From Xanthocytophaga flava (GTDB lineage: Bacteria; Bacteroidota; Bacteroidia; Cytophagales; 172606-1): a stretch of DNA of 64,000 bases. Every line of letters starts with the position of its first letter. Positions within the stretch are counted from its first letter, which is position 1. The DNA is taken from NCBI GenBank assembly GCA_030068525.1, contig JASJOS010000020.1, positions 105,186 to 169,185 of the forward strand. Reading direction: 5' to 3'. Shown piece after piece: positions 52,992 to 62,690 of this stretch. A model generated the notes under the pieces. That model was not told the origin of the DNA. It saw only the letters and a list, made by a program, of their open reading frames with translations, and made no database searches. A program made the position numbers and the translations under genes.

Positions 52992-53348
52992 CTAATGTTT
53001 TCCATGATGATGAGGATGGTGATGTGCACTGTCATGTGGTATCCCTGTAGTATCCGGATGATGTAAGCTATCTGGATGGAAGTGATGTAAGCTGTCTCTA
53101 TGAAAATGGTGGAGGCTATCACTATGAGGATGATGAAACAAAGAATCACGATGATGGTGGATTGAATCTCTTTTATGACAGAGAGAATCTTTTGTTGTAT
53201 CCGATGTATCTGTACTATCTGTTGAACGGGCAGAGGAAGACTCTGACGGGGTAACAGCGCTTTTTTCACAAGCAAATAGTACAGATCCAATAATAAGCAA
53301 TGTCATACCTAGCTGCAGAACAGGTTTGGTTTTAGCAGAATTTGCCAT
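52992..53348 (-). CDS. Histidine-rich repeat lipoprotein
   Basis: This 118-residue protein begins with a lipoprotein signal (LLIIGSVLFAC) followed by a Ser/Thr-rich linker. The rest is a low-complexity tail of repeated units such as DSLHHFHRDSLHHFHPDSLH, ending HHHPHHHGKH. The tail holds more than twenty histidines spaced with Asp, which predicts binding of zinc, copper or nickel at the cell surface or in the periplasm. A different frame on the same strand (52973-53290) is not a gene. No transporter is directly attached, so its role is open. Confidence 0.75.
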   Translation of the reverse strand: MANSAKTKPVLQLGMTLLIIGSVLFACEKSAVTPSESSSARSTDSTDTSDTTKDSLCHKRDSIHHHRDSLFHHPHSDSLHHFHRDSLHHFHPDSLHHPDTTGIPHDSAHHHPHHHGKH

Positions 53349-53991
53349 ACAGATGAGAGTTAGAGATAAAGAAATTCTATTCTATAACCAGGTCTGCAGC
53401 CTCTGGTTTCTATCCATAAGACATCTTTCTAAAGAATCACTACTACGAGTTTGAATAATATATCTACAAAAAGATCAGTTTGATCGTAAAATTGCATGAA
53501 ACGAGCTTTGAATAGTATCATTAACACCTCAGAATTTTTTGCGGTTTTCTGTTTTTGTCTCCTATTAAGATGATTTTTGTTCATTTCATACATGTCTGTT
53601 TTTGTGTTTAATCGACTGAAGGTTAGCGATTTGAGTTATACTTTTGTGTTAACTGCTTTTGTTAAAAATGTGGTATAAATCTAGTGATCTTTATTTTATG
53701 CCTTCTTTTGTATAGGGCAATTGAAAGGGGGTTATTATATAATAAGTGGAAAAAAGATGTTTTTTAAATTGTTTGTTTGTTGATAATCAACGTGTTGTGT
53801 TAGTGAATCTTACGAAGTGTTTTGTGGTCTTCAAAGTGTTTTGTTCTGTCTATAGCTTGTATCTAAATTTACAAACTGAAATCAGGTATATTTTAACGAT
53901 ATAAAGTGTTTATTACCACTTGCATTTTTAAAAAAGGAGATATGATTATCTCTGAGGAACAGGTGATAACGAATTAAAATGCAACGGTTTT
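53349..53991. other. AT-rich intergenic region, 643 bp
   Basis: No gene is supported. AAGTGTTTTGT is repeated at 53815-53825 and 53834-53844. At the right end an 11-codon frame with a strong ribosome site is annotated separately. Confidence 0.5.
53934..53977 (+). promoter_or_regulatory. Possible leader ORF with strong Shine-Dalgarno site
   Basis: An AAGGAG-type ribosome site (about 53934-53939) precedes ATG 53942, which opens an 11-codon frame (MIISEEQVITN) ending at TAA 53975-53977, only 14 bases before the next gene. GAGATA (53937-53942) and TATCTC (53947-53952) form a small hairpin over its start. It may adjust translation of the downstream gene; this is inferred. Confidence 0.3.
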
Positions 53992-54786
53992 ATGAACTTC
54001 ATAAAACATCAAATTGGAATTGCTACCATAGGATTTTTTTTAGCTTGTATAGGCTCTGTCAGTGGCCAGGAATCAATTGCTACAGATCGCCCCGATCAGA
54101 CAGAATGTCCTTCTATTGTTCCCAAAGGAATGTTTCAGATTGAATCGGGATTTCAATATGAGTTTGATAAATCAGATACCTCTCGAATTCAAAATATTAC
54201 CTATAATACTTCATTGATTAAATACGGATTATCTGAATATGCCGAGTTTCGACTCATTGTCGAGTATATGGGTTGTAATTCTATTTATAAGAGAGAGACT
54301 AGTGTACATGAACGCGAGGCTTCTTTTAGTCCTGTGGCCATAGGGATGAAGCTTCGTATTTGTGAAGAGAGTGGACTCATACCCAAAACTTCTCTTATTT
54401 GTCATGTTGATTTACCTGCTTTTAAATGCCCTGAAAACCAGGTAAATACTTTTGTGCCTCGTTATAGATTTACGATGAGCCATACACTTTCTGACAAATC
54501 TAGTTTGTCGTATAACATTGGTTCTGAATGGAATGCTGTTACTACTATTCCAACACATATCTATACATTAACTTTGGGAAGAAGCCTCTCTGAAAAGTGG
54601 GGTATGTATATTGAGGGCTATGGTTTTATTACTAAAAATCAACCTGCTGATCACAGATTTGATGGAGGGTTTACCTACCTGGTTACTAATGATTGTCAAC
54701 TGGATGTTTCTGGGGGCTTTGGGTTAACTCCCGCTGCTCCGGATTCTTTTATTGGAGTAGGCTGCTCCTGGCGTTTTAAAAAATAA
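53992..54786 (+). CDS. Outer-membrane beta-barrel protein, MetA-pathway phenol degradation-like
   Basis: This 264-residue protein has a signal peptide (to about 25, GSVSGQ) followed by the motif ATDRPDQTECPSIVPKGMFQ, which is typical of the group annotated as MetA-pathway or transporter-like barrels. Alternating beta strands fill the rest, and it ends in WRFKK. The family name does not prove a link to phenol. The role may be uptake of hydrophobic compounds. It precedes the HAMP-GAF gene by 66 bases. Confidence 0.75.
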   Translation: MNFIKHQIGIATIGFFLACIGSVSGQESIATDRPDQTECPSIVPKGMFQIESGFQYEFDKSDTSRIQNITYNTSLIKYGLSEYAEFRLIVEYMGCNSIYKRETSVHEREASFSPVAIGMKLRICEESGLIPKTSLICHVDLPAFKCPENQVNTFVPRYRFTMSHTLSDKSSLSYNIGSEWNAVTTIPTHIYTLTLGRSLSEKWGMYIEGYGFITKNQPADHRFDGGFTYLVTNDCQLDVSGGFGLTPAAPDSFIGVGCSWRFKK

Positions 54787-54852
54787 TGTCTAACTCAAAT
54801 CTGCTATTTTATTGCAGTTTGTATTTACCACAGTTTATTCTGAGAAAGGTAT

Positions 54853-56496
54853 ATGAGTATTTTTAATAACTTAAAAATTAAACATAAGATCCTGTTTATT
54901 ATAGGATTAAATATGTTCTTCTTTGTGTTGTCCGGTACTTTCTGTTATAGGGCACTTATACTATTGGATAATTCTCAGCAGCAGCTTATTACAAATACTA
55001 GTGCTATCTATAATCAGATGAATGCAGACATGATGCACGATGCTTTACGTGCAGATGTCTACAAAGCCTTGTTACTTGAAGATAAAGGGGAAGTCGCCCA
55101 AAAGGCGTTCAGAACTGAGTTTAATGAGCATAAAGCAAGCTTTCAGAAAAGCTTGGAGGTATTATCTGAACTAGACATCAATGATTCAGTCAAAATTGCT
55201 GTACATGAAGTCCTGCCTGCACTGAATAAATATATTGTACAGTCCGAACAATTGATAGCATTTACTTTTCAGAAGGATAGTGTTCAAATTGCTGCAGGAT
55301 TGATAGCTTTTAATGCTTCTTTTGATCTGTTGGCTGAAAAAATGAGTGTCCTAAGTGCATTAATCTCTGATAGCTCAGAAAAACAAAATGCCAGTGCCAA
55401 TGGTATTGTTTCTTTTAACAAACTATTAATTGTGGGTATATTGATTGCAAGTTTATGTGTGATGGGAGGAATCGGATTTCGAACTGCCAGACTTCTCTCA
55501 GAGCCTATTCTTAAAGCAAAAGATGTCTTATCTGAGTTATCTCTTGGTAATTTAATGCAGATAACAGATTCTCAATACACAGATGAAATTGGCGAAATGA
55601 ATCAAGCCTTGCATACATTAGTCGATAACTTGTCTAATATCAAGGGCTTTGCGACTGAGGTGGGTAATGGAAAGTTTGATTCCAATGTAAGTGTGTTTAA
55701 TAATTCAGGTGAGTTAGGTACTGCATTGGCGACAATGCGACAAAGTCTGAAAACTATCTCAGAAGAAGAAAATAAACGGAATTGGGGTAACACAGGTATT
55801 ACACAGGTTAATGAGATATTACGATCCGGGAATGAGAATTTTTCAATACTTCTTGATCAGGTAATAAGCTTTATTATTAAATACACACAAACCAATCAGG
55901 GATGTATTTCTTTGGTTGATTCTACCAATCCACAGGATCTACATTTAAGTATACAGGCGTGTTATGCCTATAATCGCAAGAAATATATTAACAAACGAAT
56001 AGAGATAGGGGAAGGTCTGGCTGGGCAGGTTGTGCTTGAAAAAGAGACTATCTATCTGCAGGAGATTCCGCATGATTATATAGCCATTACTTCAGGTTTA
56101 GGAGAGGCTACTCCGAAAAATATCCTGATTGTACCCATGAAAGTAGACGAAGAGGTAGTAGGCGTTCTGGAGGTTGCTTCTTTGCAGATTATTCCTGCGC
56201 ATCATATTCAGTTTCTGGAACGTGTTTGTACAAATCTGGGCTTACATGTTTCGAATGAAAACAAAAATATACAAACACGGAATCTGTTAGAGATGACCTT
56301 GCAGCAAAAAGAAGCGTTGCAATCACAGGAGGAAGAGGTTCGTCAGAATATGGAAGAGTTATATGCGATTCAGGAGGATGTACGCCGTCGGGAAAGCGAA
56401 TATCTACAACGAATAGAGGAACTGGAACAAGAACGTACAAACCATTATCAGGTTCAGGTAAGGCAGGTGCAAGGTGCTTTCAAAGAGGTATTGTAG
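54853..56496 (+). CDS. HAMP-GAF membrane signalling protein without recognised output domain
   Basis: This 547-residue protein has a membrane segment (about 12-36), a periplasmic helical sensor (about 37-188), a second membrane segment (190-212), a HAMP domain (212-262), a second HAMP-like stretch (about 264-305), a GAF domain (about 320-465) and a C-terminal coiled coil (about 475-545). No kinase, cyclase or methyl-accepting motif follows. It could relay a signal through a partner or by dimerisation. The AraC regulator begins 5 bases later and may be that partner. Confidence 0.82.
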   Translation: MSIFNNLKIKHKILFIIGLNMFFFVLSGTFCYRALILLDNSQQQLITNTSAIYNQMNADMMHDALRADVYKALLLEDKGEVAQKAFRTEFNEHKASFQKSLEVLSELDINDSVKIAVHEVLPALNKYIVQSEQLIAFTFQKDSVQIAAGLIAFNASFDLLAEKMSVLSALISDSSEKQNASANGIVSFNKLLIVGILIASLCVMGGIGFRTARLLSEPILKAKDVLSELSLGNLMQITDSQYTDEIGEMNQALHTLVDNLSNIKGFATEVGNGKFDSNVSVFNNSGELGTALATMRQSLKTISEEENKRNWGNTGITQVNEILRSGNENFSILLDQVISFIIKYTQTNQGCISLVDSTNPQDLHLSIQACYAYNRKKYINKRIEIGEGLAGQVVLEKETIYLQEIPHDYIAITSGLGEATPKNILIVPMKVDEEVVGVLEVASLQIIPAHHIQFLERVCTNLGLHVSNENKNIQTRNLLEMTLQQKEALQSQEEEVRQNMEELYAIQEDVRRRESEYLQRIEELEQERTNHYQVQVRQVQGAFKEVL

Positions 56497-56501
56497 ATGG
56501 T

Positions 56502-57281
56502 ATGGATGAAAATATGTATTTTTCATCCATGAATGTAGTTAATTACAAAGTACGTAAACCCATTCCGGAACTTGCCGATTTTGTGGAAAGTTTCTGGATG
56601 CTGGCTAATCCTTTTGATGAAGAAAAGGAAGTGGTTGTAGTACCAGATGGACGAATTGATTTGTGCTTTTCAATTTCGGCTACGGAACCTTATCATGTGA
56701 TGCTGGCAGGACTGGATAGCGAACCTGCCTGTAGTAGCATTGCACCCAATTCGGTTATGTTTGCCATTAGCTTTAATTTGCTTGCTGTGGAGTATCTGCT
56801 TGATAATTCAGTATCCTCATTGTTGAATGAAAGGCTTGTATTATCTGATGATTTTTGGGGAATGGCTGCCAATGATCTTACCGATTTTGATGCATTTTGT
56901 ACAAAAGCAACCCTTAAAATGTTGGAAGCACTCAAGCCTGATGTGGATAAGCGCAAACGCAAATTGTTTGAGATGGTATATTCTACAATGGGAGCCGTAA
57001 CTATTCAGGAGATTTCCGATACCGTGCACTGGAGCAGCAGACAAATTAACCGTTATTTCTCTCAGCAATTCGGACTTCCTTTAAAAACCTACTGTACTAT
57101 CCTCCGATTCAGAGCTTCCTTTCCTCAGATTACCCATGGTAAGTTATTTCCTGAGCAGAACTTTGCTGACCAGGCTCATTTTATCCGGGAAGTAAAAAAA
57201 TATGCAGGTGCTACCCCAAAAGAGTTGAAGCAAAACAAAAACGACCGATTTATTCAATTTTCTGTTTTGAAGCAGAAGTAG
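56502..57281 (+). CDS. AraC family transcriptional regulator (DUF6597-like)
   Basis: This 259-residue regulator has an N-terminal sensor domain (KPIPELADFVESFWMLANPF, VVVPDGRIDLCFSIS) and a C-terminal AraC helix-turn-helix pair (ISDTVHWSSRQINRYFSQQF, then ADQAHFIREVKKYAGATPKE). It begins 5 bases after the HAMP-GAF gene and ends 15 bases before a flavoprotein gene, so the three appear to form one operon. Confidence 0.88.
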   Translation: MDENMYFSSMNVVNYKVRKPIPELADFVESFWMLANPFDEEKEVVVVPDGRIDLCFSISATEPYHVMLAGLDSEPACSSIAPNSVMFAISFNLLAVEYLLDNSVSSLLNERLVLSDDFWGMAANDLTDFDAFCTKATLKMLEALKPDVDKRKRKLFEMVYSTMGAVTIQEISDTVHWSSRQINRYFSQQFGLPLKTYCTILRFRASFPQITHGKLFPEQNFADQAHFIREVKKYAGATPKELKQNKNDRFIQFSVLKQK

Positions 57282-57296
57282 TTTTGTATCAGTTAA

Positions 57297-58454
57297 ATGA
57301 TTAAACGATTTTCAATCATGCTGATACAAAACAAAAAAATTGCAATTGTTGGCGGAGGTCCCGGAGGATTAACCTTAGCGAGACTGTTACAACAAAAAGG
57401 AGCTGATGTAAAAGTATACGAACGGGATATAAACAAAAATGCTCGGGTACAGGGGGCTACACTGGATTTGCATGAAGAGTCCGGATTGAAAGCGCTGGAA
57501 AAAGCCGGATTAATGGATGCGTTTCAGGCAAACTATCGTCCGGGAGCAGATAAGGTACGCATTTTGGATAAACATGCTGTTGTTCTGGCTGATCAACATA
57601 TTCAGACTGACCATAGCGAGTCCCGCCCTGAAATAGACCGCGGTCCTTTGCGAAAAATTCTGCTTGAATCCTTACAGCCGGATACAGTGGTATGGGATAG
57701 CCATTTTGCTTCTATGACACCTGAAGATAGTGGCTGGAAGCTAGAGTTTCAGAATGGTACTATTGTACATGCGGACATTGTGATTGCAGCAGATGGGGCT
57801 AATTCCAAGATTCGTCCGGTAATCACCTCTATCAGACCTTTTTACTCAGGTATCACTATTGTAGAAGGCTCTGTATATGACTCAGAAACTGCTGCACCAG
57901 GCGTTCATGGATTACTAAAAGGTGGAAAGATATTTGCATTTGGAGATGATAAAACGCTAATCGTAAGTTCAAAAGGGGATGGGAGTCTGGCATTTTATAC
58001 AGGCTGCAAGACAGATGAATTTTGGATACGTGAGAGTGGTATTGATTTTAAAGATAAGGTACATGTACTTACCTGGTTTAAACAAGAGTTTGCTGGTTGG
58101 GATAGTGTATGGGAAGAGTTATTTCTCAATGCTTCAGCGTTTATTCCCCGTCCTCAATATTGTATGCCACTAGACCAAAGCTGGCCGGCTCTATCAAATC
58201 TGACTATGCTGGGAGATGCAGCCCATCTAATGCCTCCTTATGCCGGAGAAGGAGTAAACATGGCCATGCTGGATGCGTTGGAGTTAAGTGAATGTCTTAC
58301 CAGTGAGAAGTTCCCTGACCTTCAAGCTGCTATAGCACAGTACGAAAAACAGATGTGCACCAGAGCCTCTGAAGCAGCCCAAATGACGCTGGATTCAACT
58401 GAGATCCTGCATTCTCCGGAAGCCATTTCGTTTATGTCAGGCATTATCTCTTGA
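57297..58454 (+). CDS. FAD-dependent monooxygenase related to Tet(X)
   Basis: This 385-residue flavoprotein has the dinucleotide motif GGGPGG (19-24), the DG motif segment VIAADGANSKIRPV and the FAD/ribityl motif MLGDAAHLMPPYAGEGVNMA. The order and wording resemble Tet(X)-type and PgaE/RdmE-like class A monooxygenases. It hydroxylates a small aromatic or polyketide-like compound with NADPH and oxygen. It may be a resistance enzyme, but tetracycline activity cannot be read from the sequence. It directly follows the AraC gene, which may induce it. Confidence 0.87.
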   Translation: MIKRFSIMLIQNKKIAIVGGGPGGLTLARLLQQKGADVKVYERDINKNARVQGATLDLHEESGLKALEKAGLMDAFQANYRPGADKVRILDKHAVVLADQHIQTDHSESRPEIDRGPLRKILLESLQPDTVVWDSHFASMTPEDSGWKLEFQNGTIVHADIVIAADGANSKIRPVITSIRPFYSGITIVEGSVYDSETAAPGVHGLLKGGKIFAFGDDKTLIVSSKGDGSLAFYTGCKTDEFWIRESGIDFKDKVHVLTWFKQEFAGWDSVWEELFLNASAFIPRPQYCMPLDQSWPALSNLTMLGDAAHLMPPYAGEGVNMAMLDALELSECLTSEKFPDLQAAIAQYEKQMCTRASEAAQMTLDSTEILHSPEAISFMSGIIS

Positions 58455-58952
58455 GAAGAATTTATTGTGGAGTAATTTATTTTTCTTTCTTCCGAAAGAA
58501 TCACTTACCTCTATGTCATCCTGAAAAGATCATTCCCTCTTCTGTCCTCCTGTAAGCAACTTGTGACAAATAGAGCTATGCTTGGTGTATGAGAAAAGAA
58601 TTATTTCCAAATCCAAAGGCCGCCAGTTTTGTTACAAGATCTCAGATGGAGGACAACGAAGGGGGTGTATTCCTTCCAGGTGGACAAAAAAGAGTATTGC
58701 TTACTGTATGACAAAAGGAAGTGTTGTCTAAGAATATCCAAGTATCCAAAGCGATAAGTATTTAGCACACTTGCTCAATTATCCCAAAAATCTACAGAAT
58801 TGTCCTCTAAGTTTGAGTGATTTATCTGTCATATAAGCCTTTATATGTAATCTTCTACTCTGACCTTGAAATCAGTGAGTAACTAGATTAATCATTGGTC
58901 TATTGGCAGCTACATCTATGAAACTATTTATAAACAATTACTCAAACACATC
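58455..58952. other. Intergenic region, 498 bp, with inverted repeat copies
   Basis: No gene is supported. GTTACAAG-N9-GGAGGACA (58631-58655) recurs inverted at 58543-58567 with one mismatch in the 16 paired bases. This may be the remnant of a mobile or dispersed repeat. The promoter of the TauE-like gene lies near the right end. Confidence 0.5.
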
Positions 58953-59981
58953 ATGTTTATTTCTGCCTTATGGCTATTCATCTGTGCTATACTTGCGTTT
59001 TCTCTTTCTGCAGTTTGCGGAGGAGGGGCGGGTCTGCTTTTAATTCCTTTGCTAAAAACGATATTACCTGCTGCTAATGTTCCTGTTACGTTATCTATCG
59101 GAACCGCTGCAAGTTCTGTATCTCGCATGGCAGTGTTTAAGTCCCATATTCAATGGAAGATTGTTGCCTGGTTTGTGCCTGCTGCTTTGCCTGCTGTATG
59201 GCTAGGGGTCTGGCTACTTAAATACCTGAATCCATTGTATCTGGAACTAATTCTGGGATTATTTCTGGTGAGTAATCTGCCAATGCTTTTTAAATCAAAA
59301 AAAGAATCAATAGCTCCAAAAGCGTTGCCTGTTTTTTATTTGTCACTCATTGGAGCTGCTGCTGGTTTTGTTTCTGGTCTTACAGGTGCTGTAGGTTTAT
59401 TGTTTAATCGGTTTTACCTGCGATATGGATTGACGAAAGAGCAGATTCTGGCAACACGTGCTGCCAATGAGCTTTTACTGCATCTTATCAAGATTTTTCT
59501 CTATGCTTCTTTTGGTTTGCTTACCCATGATGTGTTTTTACTGGGCATTTTGATTGGGGGTGCAGCTATTGGCTCTTCCTGGGCAATGAAATGTCTTTTA
59601 CCTAAAATTAACGATAACTGGTTTAAGCGACTTGGCTATGGTGCTATGATTATTTCCGGAATATCCCTGCTAACAGGGGCCACCAATCGACTAATTGATA
59701 CCAATCATACACAAATAAGCTTGACACCCTTATCTGATGGCGTTCAAACACAAGTACAATGGAAGGAAGGTGCTTTCACTCTTGAATTTGAGTATGAGGA
59801 AGGAATCGAATTTGAAACTAAAATTAATTTTGAAGACTTACCTGCTAGTCAAAGGGTTGTGGCATCGCGGTTGAGTAAGGAGGCCGACAAACTATTGATT
59901 GAAGAAGTGTTTGGTGTGAATAAGCATTATTATGAAGTGTATGTATTTACGAATGGAAAAGTTGTAAAAACAGATATATAG
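58953..59981 (+). CDS. TauE/SafE family membrane protein with extra C-terminal domain
   Basis: The first about 245 of 342 residues form a TauE/SafE-type anion or sulfite exporter with about eight membrane segments. It has the family's paired repeats: FSLSAVCGGGAGLLLIPLLK and later FVSGLTGAVGLLFNRFYLRY. The remaining about 95 residues are unusual for this family: a strand-rich charged segment (VQWKEGAFTLEFEYEEGIEF) and a helix-strand unit (ADKLLIEEVFGVNKHYYEVY) that resembles PepSY-like domains. The substrate is unknown. The added domain may regulate transport. Confidence 0.82.
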   Translation: MFISALWLFICAILAFSLSAVCGGGAGLLLIPLLKTILPAANVPVTLSIGTAASSVSRMAVFKSHIQWKIVAWFVPAALPAVWLGVWLLKYLNPLYLELILGLFLVSNLPMLFKSKKESIAPKALPVFYLSLIGAAAGFVSGLTGAVGLLFNRFYLRYGLTKEQILATRAANELLLHLIKIFLYASFGLLTHDVFLLGILIGGAAIGSSWAMKCLLPKINDNWFKRLGYGAMIISGISLLTGATNRLIDTNHTQISLTPLSDGVQTQVQWKEGAFTLEFEYEEGIEFETKINFEDLPASQRVVASRLSKEADKLLIEEVFGVNKHYYEVYVFTNGKVVKTDI

Positions 59982-60109
59982 CATTTCTCTAGTAAAATTA
60001 GTTTGAAGACCGCCACTCTCCAGAAAAACTACAGAATTGTGTGCCAGCTTTGAGCACTGTCCAGCTAAAAGCTATTTTCCGGAAATACACCTTAATTATT
60101 CATTCTGAT

Positions 60110-62575
60110 ATGAAATCATTTTTATATACTTTGTTTTTGTTTTGTTTGATCTATGCAAACGCATATAGTCAGAATAAGTCAAATCTGAAGATAAAAGGAA
60201 AGATAGTTGACGCTTCCAATAACCTTCCTGTAGAGTTTGCAGCAGTTGCACTTACTGATCAACTAACCAATAAGGTAGTAAATGGCACTGTAACAGGAAC
60301 TACAGGCGATTTTGAAATAGTTGTTGCTACTGCAGGGACATTTATGATTAGTGTCGATTTTATTGGATATCAAAAAGCAGTGGTAAAAGATATCGTGCTG
60401 AATACGACAGGCAAAGATTTGCAAACCATTCAACTGACTCCCTCTGTAAATGTGCTCAATGAAGTCACAGTAGTAGGAAAAAAAGCCATCGTAGAGAATA
60501 AGATTGATAAGATTGTTTACAATGCAGCAAATGATATCACTTCGCAGGGTGGTGTTGCTCTTGATGTTTTGAGAAAGGTACCTCAGGTTTCCGTAGATAT
60601 TGATGGCAATGTGGAGTTACAAGGCAATCCAAATGTTCGGTTTCTGATTAATGGGAAACCTTCCACTATTTTTGGTAATAGTCTTACTGATGCGCTTGCT
60701 TCTATTCCTGCCAGTCAGATTCAGACTATTGAGGTGTTGACCAGCCCTGGAGCCAGGTATGATGCCCAAGGTACTGGTGGAATTATTAATATTGTACTAA
60801 AAGAAAATCACTTGCAGGGAATGAATGGAACAATCAGCTTGACAGCTGGTACCCGACTCGAAAATGGATCAGTTAATCTGAATTTTAGAAAAAACAATTT
60901 TGGAATCAACGCCTTTGTTAGTGGAAATAAACAGCTTAGTTCCAGAACCCCTAGTTCACAAAATCGCTTCTCAAAAGGAGATACTGAGCAAACAACACAG
61001 TTACTGCAAAAAGGTTATCAGGATTTTCAACGAAGTGGTTATCAATCAGGAATCGGATTTGATTGGAGTCCTACTAAAAAAGATAATCTCATCGGTTCCA
61101 TAGGTTATACTGATTTTGGTAGTGAAAGCAGTGGTACTACTCAACTAGATGAGTCTGTTTTTAATACTAACGGATCACTTCTCTCTTCTGAGAATATTCT
61201 GCGTAATGCGACCAGTAAAGGATCTGTAGGAGCTCTTGAATGGAGTCTGAGCTACAGTAAAAAGCTCAGGAAAGATGGACAGGAACTGAATGTACTCTAT
61301 AGTTCCAGTTTTGGAAGACCTCAAAATAACTATAGTCAGACACAACAGTATATGGCAGAGAATATACCTTATTCAGGTAGCTCGGGTCATACACCAGGAA
61401 ATAATAAACAGACAAATTTATCTATTGATTATTCGCATCCTCTTACAACAGACTTTACACTTGAGACTGGGGTAAAGACGGTCCTGCAGGATATTAACAG
61501 TCAGGCAGATGTATTGGTATTTTCTCCTTCTCTGAATCAATATATAGCTGACTCTTCTCAGTCGTATCTGTTGAATTACAGTATGAAAATTTATGCAGGG
61601 TATTTGTCTGGTACTTTTTCGCTATTCCATTACCTGAATGTAAAGGCTGGTTTACGGTTTGAGCATACAGATGTAACAATTGATTTTCCCAATACATCTA
61701 TTCCTTCTTACAATAATCTGGTCCCTTCCATTGTGTTGTCACACAATTTTAAAGATGACCAGTATCTCAAATTAGCCTTTACCCGCAGGATTGAGAGAGC
61801 TGATTATCGTGAAATCAACCCATTTATGAATTTGAGTGATCCCTATAATATCACTACTGGCAATCCGTTGTTAAAACCTGAAATTGGCAACAATATAGAA
61901 TTGGGATATAATAAACCATTCAAGAATGGTGGTAGCTTGTATATTGCGTTGATTGAACGAATAAATACCAATGATATTAAGCCTTATACTACTTTCTACC
62001 CTGAATACGTAATAGGAGATTCTATATACCAGAACGTTTCAATAACTAAGAGACAAAATATTGGAATTGAGTATAACTCTGGTATAAGTATTTCCGGACA
62101 GTTGCCATTGACTACTCAGCTAAGTATAAGAGGCAATGCAATGGTTACCCAAAAGCGTGTGGTGAATACGCTGCTTTCCAATCAGGTAGCGAATGGAGTT
62201 AACTATCGCCTTAATCTAAATGTCATCTATCAGTTGCCCTGGGATCTGGTGATGGAAGGATTTGGAAACTTTTCGTCTGCTATCAATACGATTCAGGGAA
62301 AAAGGCCTCAACAGCTTACCTATAATCTGGCTATACGTAAACAGTTTCATCATAAGAATGCTAGCTTTGGTCTGACTGCTACCAATCCATTCACGAGATA
62401 TATACGTCAGGTCACAACCGTAGTAACCGAAAACTATGTCTCCACGACAATTGTGCAGGTTCCCTATCGATCCTTTGGTATCAGTCTTACTTACAAGTTT
62501 GGTAAACTGGAATTTAAGAAGGACAAAGAGTCTAAGAGTAACTTTTTGCAGAATGCTCCTTCTACAGACAACTAA
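60110..62575 (+). CDS. TonB-dependent receptor-like outer-membrane barrel protein
   Basis: This 821-residue protein has a signal peptide (to about 22, NAYSQ), a carboxypeptidase regulatory-like domain (about 25-110, LKIKGKIVDASNNLPVEFAA), a plug (about 120-230, VVGKKAIVENKIDKIVYNAA, then QTIEVLTSPGARYDAQGTGG) and a beta-barrel of the OMP_b-brl_3 type. It lacks an STN domain and a SusD partner, so it differs from the receptor at 9449. ATG 60110 starts the signal peptide. The ligand is unknown, possibly a siderophore or peptide. Confidence 0.93.
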   Translation: MKSFLYTLFLFCLIYANAYSQNKSNLKIKGKIVDASNNLPVEFAAVALTDQLTNKVVNGTVTGTTGDFEIVVATAGTFMISVDFIGYQKAVVKDIVLNTTGKDLQTIQLTPSVNVLNEVTVVGKKAIVENKIDKIVYNAANDITSQGGVALDVLRKVPQVSVDIDGNVELQGNPNVRFLINGKPSTIFGNSLTDALASIPASQIQTIEVLTSPGARYDAQGTGGIINIVLKENHLQGMNGTISLTAGTRLENGSVNLNFRKNNFGINAFVSGNKQLSSRTPSSQNRFSKGDTEQTTQLLQKGYQDFQRSGYQSGIGFDWSPTKKDNLIGSIGYTDFGSESSGTTQLDESVFNTNGSLLSSENILRNATSKGSVGALEWSLSYSKKLRKDGQELNVLYSSSFGRPQNNYSQTQQYMAENIPYSGSSGHTPGNNKQTNLSIDYSHPLTTDFTLETGVKTVLQDINSQADVLVFSPSLNQYIADSSQSYLLNYSMKIYAGYLSGTFSLFHYLNVKAGLRFEHTDVTIDFPNTSIPSYNNLVPSIVLSHNFKDDQYLKLAFTRRIERADYREINPFMNLSDPYNITTGNPLLKPEIGNNIELGYNKPFKNGGSLYIALIERINTNDIKPYTTFYPEYVIGDSIYQNVSITKRQNIGIEYNSGISISGQLPLTTQLSIRGNAMVTQKRVVNTLLSNQVANGVNYRLNLNVIYQLPWDLVMEGFGNFSSAINTIQGKRPQQLTYNLAIRKQFHHKNASFGLTATNPFTRYIRQVTTVVTENYVSTTIVQVPYRSFGISLTYKFGKLEFKKDKESKSNFLQNAPSTDN

Positions 62576-62690
62576 TCCTTTTCTAAGAATTATATGAAAT
62601 CAATTATAAAAATATGGGAGGGATGGGTAAATTTATATCCTTTATGAGTCATCTTATCTGACTTCATTGTTTATGTATTATACTACAAAG

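Noticed and set aside
52973..53290. A 105-codon minus-strand frame rich in Ile and Val
   Set aside because: It overlaps the His-rich lipoprotein in another frame. The lipoprotein has a signal peptide and a sensible repeat, while this frame is the shifted reading of the same repeat.
57297..58454. Calling the flavoprotein a tetracycline-resistance gene
   Set aside because: The motifs are shared by many class A monooxygenases. Similarity to Tet(X) by eye is not enough to assign tetracycline as substrate.
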